A DNA stretch of 11,001 nucleotides from the NCBI GenBank assembly GCA_020057445.1, contig JAGVFV010000057.1, forward strand, positions 1-11,001, in the 5' to 3' direction. Below the pieces are notes generated by a model. The model searched no databases, was not told where the DNA came from, and was given only the letters and a program-made list of their open reading frames with translations. This document shows positions 6,501 through 11,001 of the stretch, in pieces; position 1 is the stretch's first letter; each line of letters starts with the position of its first letter. The position numbers were made by a program, and so were the translations under genes. The stretch is from an archaeon (GTDB taxonomy: Archaea > Nanobdellota > Nanobdellia > Woesearchaeales > JAHJEM01).

Positions 6501-9500
6501 AGTCAATAAAGACAAACCCGTCATGCAGAAAGCCCTGGCCATCATAGCATTTCACATAGATGTCTCTCGAGACATTAGTCGTCCAGAAAAACTTGTGCTC
6601 GAGAGACGCATTCATCGGCGTCTCTGCAAATATCCCTGTCATCTGCTCCCACGTCTGGTTCCACAGGTGCCACCTGCACTCCGCAGTCCTGTTGGTCTCG
6701 ATGATGACGTCAAAATTCGGGCTCAGCGCGGAGATGCCAAGACGCGGCACCTTTACCTTTATCTTCAAAGGCACCCTGCATGACTCATCACGCGCATCCT
6801 GGAACACATCCTTTGCCACCGCGTCTGCCTTGTTCCCTGCATTGTCCCGAGCAACCACCATCCAGGTGTACTTTGTCTCTTCCTCGATAGGATCATTGGC
6901 GCCGTCCTTTCCCTTCTTATACAGGTACGAGACGACGGAAGAACCGTTCTGAACACCTGTCGGCGCGAGCGTCACTTCTATGTATCTCTTCGTACCCTTC
7001 CATAATGAGATGGTGAAATTCGACACGCCAGAGACAGTATCATTCGCGGCAAAGGCCGCGGAAATCTCTCCTCTGGCACAGCCTGTAGTTCCTGCCCGCA
7101 CCTGCACGTTGTTCGGTGAAGCGCCATCATACTTGAACGTGAATGATTTTGTGACGATTCCTGGCTCGGCAGGCCTTTGACATTCGACAGTCAGATTATT
7201 CCTCCCATCAACGAGAGAACTCAAAGCAGCAGAGAAGCGCGTATATCCCTGCAGATCATTCCCAAAACCTTGCAAACCCGCAATCGACACAGGATTCCCA
7301 TTGATTGATCCGCTGCACTTGCAGGGCTTGTCTGTCGACACGTTCACAACTGCCGGACTTCCTGACCAGCTGACGGGAATGCCATCAGGAGGAACCTCAA
7401 TGATAAGAGGAGACGTCACATTCATCTTGATTATCTGAGAAAAGTCGACAGTCACCTGCGCCTGACCAGTGACAGTCCTTCCGACAAGATTCCTGCAGGA
7501 CACATTGTACTTCAACGCGTGCGACGCAACATTCTCAGGAGGAGGAAGATCTCCGATGAATTCCACACCGACCAAGGAAGGACCCTGCGTCAGCCTGAAC
7601 GCATCAAACTCACTTCCTGCGGTTCCCAAGGGAAGAGACGCATTCACGAGCGGGTCCATATTGAAGAATGTGCACGCCAGACGGTCATCCGACGACGCAT
7701 TGAGATGGAAATACGCAGAGCCGTAATCAGTCACGCGGGAAGGGACAGCGTCGAACGTGAGCGATGCGGGAGGAGAGCTGTCGATGCCCACCGAGAACTT
7801 CTGATAATTTGGCTCTTCAGGCTTGAGCGGACTTGGACGCAGCATGCACTTGACCCACACGGTCGTCAATGCATTCAGATACACATCCCCGCCAGCGCCA
7901 TCATGGGCGAGAGCGACAGCACTTGAAAGCCTGGATGAAGAAACCTTCCTTCTCGTCGACGTGTTACCTATGTCCATCTTCACTGTCGCCGCATCCGGAG
8001 TCGGACCGACAAAACAATCACCGACAAGCGCATTATTCACATCGATGACAAAATCAAACACATCAGTTCCTGACAACACTTTATCACCATACACAACAGG
8101 ATCAAGGGCGACGATGTTAAGCGTTGTCGTCACCACGGTGAACTGCGTGCCGTAATCCTGGTTCTGCACAAGCGGATTCGCCTTCGATCGGAACTCGACA
8201 AAGACAGAATACAATCCGCTCGAGAGGAATTCTGTTGGCCGAAACGTGAAATTCGTGGATGCCGCATTTTCAGAGATCTTGGTCATGCGGATGCGGCCGC
8301 CATTCTTGTCCAGCACAGGGAAATTATCGTCGATAGTCACGCCGCGGTCAAACTCGAGCGTGATGTCTGGACGAAGGAACCTTGTCACAAAGTTGGACAT
8401 GACTCTCTCTCCATTGACATACACGCGAAACAGGCCAGGAATCCCTGAATCGAGCACATGGATAATGTCTCCTGTCTCGTTGATCCTCTCCAGATTATTG
8501 CTTGCATCAAGACTGTAATAGCGCAGGATGTAATCGCCAGAAGGGATGATCGGCCGGCCTTTGTACCCGATGCCGTTATACGTGTCAGCAGGGTAACATG
8601 GAGCATCAGCGTCAGGATTATAAAGGCAGAAGCGGGCGAATGTCTTCGGATCCATCCTGTCCCCGTTCGCATTGAAGAAATCATCCTCTTCGTCGTGCAC
8701 GCTGAAAAAATTCCCGTCATGGAGCTCTTTAGAGGTGTACGTTGTTCCCTCGACGATGAAGAGCTCGGTCGTCGGCGCCTGCACATCCTGCAGGCACAGG
8801 TTCCTCGCGCCCGGTCCGCAATCGTCGAGCGGATCCCCTGAAGAATCATCGCTGTTCTTGATGCAGGCGACATTCGCATCATCCCACTGACACCTGCCGA
8901 AATGAAACTTCGCATCGCCGCCGTCCTCAAGCACGGTGTGATCGCCGCCGACAGGGACAAGCCCTGTGTACGTCCGATTGATAGACACATTCACGCCCGG
9001 CGTGCCGATGCAATCTGCCTTTGTGTCATAATATGCGCATGCCATGTCTGATTTGGCCTTGCACGTCTCCGGAGCGGGCTCATCATCATACATTGGCTGC
9101 CCATCCGACTGCCTGGTAATCTGATTAAAATAACATCCGGCATTCAATCCCTCGCACCGATCCTTTGTACAGCCAAGGGCATCTTTGTATATATCTGCAC
9201 AGTCACTGCACGCGCCTGATTGATTTCCAGAAAGTACACACCTTCCAATCCCGAGCAGTCGGGTGGAATACTGCCACTCGCATGCACCAAGGATCTTGTC
9301 GCACGGATCCTCCAGAGAATCAGGATTGAGAGGATCAGATCCTACACACGTCTCTTTTGATAGATAATCCTCGCACCGATCCACATTCTCACAGGACTGG
9401 AACACAGAGACAGGAGCAAACACTTCTCCCACGTCCAGCAAGAGACCCCTATCTTCATAGCAATAGCTCTGCTCTGTCAGACTGCAGCTGACAAAGGTAT

Positions 9501-10683
9501 GCTCATCTATCTGCAGATCCGGATCCAAAAAAGAGCTCATGCCAAAAAGGCCAGTGCAGTTCGAACAAGACTGGGCAGCGATGCAGCGAGCGACAGCAGA
9601 TGCGCCTTCGCCGGTCACAATGCAATGCCTGTCATCTGCGCAAGGAGTCGAATACATATCATTCATGTTGCTGCCGCTCATGTAACAACCAGAGGGATCA
9701 TCCTCAAAACAAAACTGAGCAGGATGGTCCATCAGGCAAGGAGCAGCACCCATCAGGACGCAAGGACCGTCTGCAACAGTCTCCTTATGCTCAGTACCTT
9801 GCCTAAACTTTGAGACAACACGATAACAATACGTTGTCTCAGGCAAAAGACCAGTATCGGTGAATGTCAGGGCTTGCGGATCTGCCAATTCAAGCTCCCG
9901 GCACGTCTGATAACCCTCTGTGCAGCGAAGCAGCGCATAGCGCAGGAAATTCGCACACCCCTCTGGCGCAGGATCTCCGCGGATCCATGTCAATTCCACG
10001 TCAGGCAGCATGGGCACCTCGCTTGCAGAGACGACAGCTGTCGGCAGGACACACTGCCCTCCTGTAGCGCGCGTAAGCACGAAAGGCACATTAGTCAAGT
10101 CATGATCAAGAAGCAGATGAGGATAGGGCGCAACGATAGGATACTCAGGAAGCTTATGCGCCTGCAGGTCATATCCAGGATTAATGTTCTTTGGCACATC
10201 ACGGATGATGTATGTCCCGTCAGCAAGTGTCGGCGCAAAAAACGGGGAGTTCGCAATATACACTTTCGCTCCTCCAATCCCTGTGCCACCAATGTCTGTC
10301 ACCTTGCCAGAAATATTAAACAGCTCAGTCTCAGGAAAAATGGTACCATTGCCTGGCTGAGGGATTCCGCAGAACGACTGACAATTCGAGATGGGGACTT
10401 CCGGATGAGGAACATACCCATTCCCAGAACAGCCATACCCTGCCATGATATATCCTTGATTCTGCTGGCAGCAGCAGACTTCAGCGCATAAAGGCACTGC
10501 ACTGCAATCCTGCCCAGGATAAAAATTGTTTGGCGAAGGACAGCCGCTTTGGAGCGAATCCGGAAAACACGTGCTGTTCCACACCAGGCAACAACCCCTT
10601 GATTCTGTAGGGACCACTGCCCAAACGAGCGCGAAAGCAAGAAGAAAAACAGCACTTGCCATCACTGCAACCTTAGCCTTCAT
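3571..10683 (-). CDS. Giant secreted surface protein with Ig/FN3, Cys-rich repeats, TSP3-like repeats and C-terminal anchor (2370 aa)
   Basis: The start is the ATG at 10683; the TTG just before it is less likely. Signal peptide: residues 1 to about 27. Cys-rich head: 31-105, twelve cysteines including GCC and VCCC. About 124-208 resembles a carboxypeptidase regulatory-like beta-sandwich (GKVTDIGGTGIGGAKVYIA, then DGTYIIRDVP). About 210-312 is FN3-like, ending ETTYCYRVVSKF. 314-632 is a second Cys-rich block with repeated GxCxW and GRC motifs. From 633 to about 1790 Ig- and FN3-like domains are stacked, often with one cysteine pair each, and with DNAGN or DKAGN loops near 1280 and 1680. 1793-2160 holds a 159-residue Cys-rich repeat. 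2161-2241 has three TSP3-like acidic repeats. The helix at 2269-2291 is followed by a 79-residue basic cytoplasmic tail. I count about 40 N-x-S/T sequons. No catalytic motif is visible. It is probably a stalk or adhesin and the scaffold for the pilin-like proteins encoded directly downstream; the ligand is unknown. Confidence 0.93.
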   Translation of the reverse strand: MKAKVAVMASAVFLLAFALVWAVVPTESRGCCLVWNSTCFPDSLQSGCPSPNNFYPGQDCSAVPLCAEVCCCQQNQGYIMAGYGCSGNGYVPHPEVPISNCQSFCGIPQPGNGTIFPETELFNISGKVTDIGGTGIGGAKVYIANSPFFAPTLADGTYIIRDVPKNINPGYDLQAHKLPEYPIVAPYPHLLLDHDLTNVPFVLTRATGGQCVLPTAVVSASEVPMLPDVELTWIRGDPAPEGCANFLRYALLRCTEGYQTCRELELADPQALTFTDTGLLPETTYCYRVVSKFRQGTEHKETVADGPCVLMGAAPCLMDHPAQFCFEDDPSGCYMSGSNMNDMYSTPCADDRHCIVTGEGASAVARCIAAQSCSNCTGLFGMSSFLDPDLQIDEHTFVSCSLTEQSYCYEDRGLLLDVGEVFAPVSVFQSCENVDRCEDYLSKETCVGSDPLNPDSLEDPCDKILGACEWQYSTRLLGIGRCVLSGNQSGACSDCADIYKDALGCTKDRCEGLNAGCYFNQITRQSDGQPMYDDEPAPETCKAKSDMACAYYDTKADCIGTPGVNVSINRTYTGLVPVGGDHTVLEDGGDAKFHFGRCQWDDANVACIKNSDDSSGDPLDDCGPGARNLCLQDVQAPTTELFIVEGTTYTSKELHDGNFFSVHDEEDDFFNANGDRMDPKTFARFCLYNPDADAPCYPADTYNGIGYKGRPIIPSGDYILRYYSLDASNNLERINETGDIIHVLDSGIPGLFRVYVNGERVMSNFVTRFLRPDITLEFDRGVTIDDNFPVLDKNGGRIRMTKISENAASTNFTFRPTEFLSSGLYSVFVEFRSKANPLVQNQDYGTQFTVVTTTLNIVALDPVVYGDKVLSGTDVFDFVIDVNNALVGDCFVGPTPDAATVKMDIGNTSTRRKVSSSRLSSAVALAHDGAGGDVYLNALTTVWVKCMLRPSPLKPEEPNYQKFSVGIDSSPPASLTFDAVPSRVTDYGSAYFHLNASSDDRLACTFFNMDPLVNASLPLGTAGSEFDAFRLTQGPSLVGVEFIGDLPPPENVASHALKYNVSCRNLVGRTVTGQAQVTVDFSQIIKMNVTSPLIIEVPPDGIPVSWSGSPAVVNVSTDKPCKCSGSINGNPVSIAGLQGFGNDLQGYTRFSAALSSLVDGRNNLTVECQRPAEPGIVTKSFTFKYDGASPNNVQVRAGTTGCARGEISAAFAANDTVSGVSNFTISLWKGTKRYIEVTLAPTGVQNGSSVVSYLYKKGKDGANDPIEEETKYTWMVVARDNAGNKADAVAKDVFQDARDESCRVPLKIKVKVPRLGISALSPNFDVIIETNRTAECRWHLWNQTWEQMTGIFAETPMNASLEHKFFWTTNVSRDIYVKCYDGQGFLHDGFVFIDYDPTAPVYQRFDVLPNPVIDPMKKISQVFLETDQDPVFCRCAGDSACMVKTNKTEDEVRTYTPEDQFLLNYTDLVHGFGTNTEFRYVMTCSNGADPADRSIATRRFNVTVNLVDGVIIELLEPGRYTRQNTGQVRVRTNIQSVCSYKKENDSAFTSFSGEGTEFSASIGAQSEGDHRITIQCKAPTKVSIQEFPFTVDSQAPTNVTVKINDPQCSLRTIRANVSAIDSGVGLENFTYQVSIRTDIFEEVIANSSVRANRTAELRYDGALQSNATYYWKVTAVDKAGNPSGIATEDVRVYDPKAVQCDFGKPKGTLKKRFDDAQTNVTVLCADAESGCTDTFKYTKAALAERCSYQSQETIGRFLPLNVKTRFCFAVYDLFGNNASYSETVDVYDVPEHCSNGEKDANESDIDCGGVCIPCQAPECGDGMVNRQGEDCDLLDFGRITGCTDTFFFGAFGGGTLRCTDKCKMDTSRCTGEAGGSCKDDAINPKESCEPGFFKTTSCKSIYSFAVTGNISCKNCNIDTTACKYPGVSCQKDSDCMSKVCDKKKGECALPSCTDGVRNGDEGGVDCGGSCEKKCEVGKCGDGKVNAPGEVCDGRDFGSLKGCTDDVFKAAFTGGNLTCTIECKLSTNSCAGGVNGTCGNNVINLHEACDPPSGIVRSCVDLYAAATGGDVFCASACNLDSSLCEFMGVGCRSDDDCVSGSCSDGACIEGSCADQVVNGDESDADCGGSCEKCADWKGCKRNDDCVSGFCDMEKVPHTCVANPDSDHDGIPDKCELEWGLDMNDGKDAYLDPDNDGLNDKEEYAVSLRFNRTGACIEAAKINNPDSDGDGFTDGIEVERGYDPMNKNSHPPKPNEEDPLQRGDIVEKTPLIAIIFLIVGIVLVLGGGGFLGYERFRGKRSEPPRTMANAPPRSYDALPRVESVRPSQQKEPQPKVVSPDEMLARKRIAKEREALRKKMRSSLMSKFEKEEK
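3961..4203 (-). other. Thrombospondin type 3-like calcium-binding repeats in the giant protein
   Basis: Residues 2161-2241 hold three acidic loops: NPDSDHDGIPD (2161-2171), DPDNDGLND (2190-2198) and NPDSDGDGFTD (2222-2232). The DxDxDGxxD spacing is the calcium-binding pattern of TSP3-type repeats and is often found next to membrane or wall anchors. Here a Pro/Glu/Asn linker joins it to the transmembrane helix. Calcium binding follows from the family; it is not shown here. Confidence 0.8.
4204..5307 (-). repeat. Protein-level tandem super-repeat of 159 residues (477 bp), two full units and a short third
   Basis: Unit 1 covers residues 1793-1951, unit 2 covers 1952-2110 and a shortened third covers 2111-2160. 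Each begins with a C-x-[ND]-G..E..(V/I/A)DCGG-x-C element at exactly 159-residue spacing. Full units then carry two related sub-repeats: CGDG.VN..GE.CD..DFG, followed by IN..E.C. They end with a C-x4-DC-x-S-x2-C element. The third keeps only the first and last elements. The elements resemble the Cys-rich disulfide repeats of myxobacterial and related surface proteins (myxo_disulf/DUF4215 style). The DNA is diverged, so the duplication is old. Confidence 0.85.
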
Positions 10684-10718
10684 CAACTCACACCCTTTTC
10701 ATCAGTTCTGAAGACCTG

Positions 10719-10735
10719 TATTTATATAGGTTTCG
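10719..10735 (-). promoter_or_regulatory. Archaeal promoter (BRE plus box A) of the giant surface protein operon
   Basis: On the minus strand CGAAACC, a BRE-like purine-rich stretch, runs into TATATAAATA, a near-perfect archaeal box A centred near 10724. Transcription is expected about 25 nt downstream, near 10698, giving a leader of roughly 15 nt before the ATG at 10683. AGGGTG in that leader is a moderate ribosome binding site. The box lies only 13 nt past the stop of the upstream gene. I see no second promoter before the four downstream pilin-like genes, so this one probably drives all five. Confidence 0.8.
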
Positions 10736-10740
10736 ACGAG

Positions 10741-11001
10741 TTATGAAGTCTGCAATAAACCAACATAACACGCAGCAGTATAACCGCCAGGAGTGCAGCA
10801 CTGATAATGCAATTCTTGCGCATCCATCAGCCCCTCTTCATCAAGCGCATATACAGTGACGTCTTTATCTGTCTGCATGTAATTCCTAATATCTGTCGGA
10901 ACCGAAAAACTGATCGGAGGATCCGTGAAAGGATGGTACATAAAAGGAGACTGTACACCTATCAACACCGGAATCAACACAGGATAGGAAGCGACCGGAT
11001 C
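10741..11001 (-). CDS. C-terminal end of an unidentified protein (partial, start outside the window)
   Basis: The minus-strand frame is open from the right edge to a TAA at 10743-10741, giving 86 visible residues. The first in-frame GTG (10980) has no convincing ribosome binding site, and the frame continues open beyond it, so this is probably the tail of a longer protein. The visible part has hydrophobic beta-like stretches (VLIPVLIGV), a Pro/Phe-rich region, a charged segment (DKDVTVYALDEEGLMDAQ) and a Cys-rich end with adjacent cysteines (YQCCTPGGYTAAC). The CC pair echoes those in the other proteins of the window, which suggests another extracytoplasmic protein, but I recognise no family. 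It is transcribed in the same direction as the giant gene and ends 57 nt before that gene's ATG. Confidence 0.7.
   Translation of the reverse strand, partial: DPVASYPVLIPVLIGVQSPFMYHPFTDPPISFSVPTDIRNYMQTDKDVTVYALDEEGLMDAQELHYQCCTPGGYTAACYVGLLQTS

Noticed and set aside
6115..6783. Plus-strand open frame of 222 codons
   Set aside because: Antisense to Ig-like domains of the giant protein. The Arg/His/Ile-rich composition is typical of a shadow frame.
8385..8990. Minus-strand open frame of 201 codons in another frame of the giant gene
   Set aside because: Overlaps the continuous giant frame on the same strand. The Met/Ser/Arg-rich product has no domains and no initiation signals.

Overview
The window looks archaeal, most likely from a DPANN lineage such as Woesearchaeota, Pacearchaeota or relatives. 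The reasons are TATA (box A) promoters (TATATAAATA near 10724, TTTAAATA near 586), Shine-Dalgarno sites of the GGAGG/GAGGTGA type, and a run of small one-helix membrane proteins whose N-termini (MKGQ, MKKG, RRGQ, KKGQG) I recall as recurrent in those genomes. The taxonomic call is inference from protein style; there is no rRNA or marker gene here. Every supported gene is on the minus strand, so transcription runs from high to low coordinates.

Layout in transcription order. (1) 11001-10741 holds the C-terminal end of a gene whose start lies outside the window. (2) A 57-bp gap carries a clear archaeal promoter. (3) 10683-3571 encodes one giant secreted, C-terminally anchored surface protein of 2370 aa. 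Its parts are a signal peptide, a Cys-rich head, a carboxypeptidase-regulatory-like domain, an FN3-like domain, a second Cys-rich block, a long stack of Ig/FN3-like domains, a 159-residue Cys-rich super-repeat, thrombospondin-type-3-like calcium repeats, a transmembrane helix and a basic cytoplasmic tail. (4) Four pilin-like one-helix proteins follow with no real gaps (3567-2938, 2941-1733, 1743-1198, about 1205-717), linked by a 3-nt gap, a 4-nt ATGA overlap, an 11-nt overlap and an 8-nt overlap. (5) A 168-bp gap holds a second promoter and a set of short repeats. (6) A second unit starts with two tandem small paralogues (548-300, 303-37; ATGA overlap). Each is one helix plus a six-cysteine domain. 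The first nine codons of another gene (28-1) follow.

I read the window as two adjacent transcription units for a cell-surface structure. One unit makes a very large disulfide-rich, probably glycosylated stalk or adhesin together with four pseudopilin-like partners. The second, separately promoted unit makes small six-cysteine pilin-like proteins. The tight packing suggests that the large protein and its four partners are made together. Adhesion, an appendage or cell-cell contact are plausible roles, but no enzyme, ATPase or characterised homologue in the window proves any of them. No RNA genes, mobile elements or CRISPR arrays are visible.
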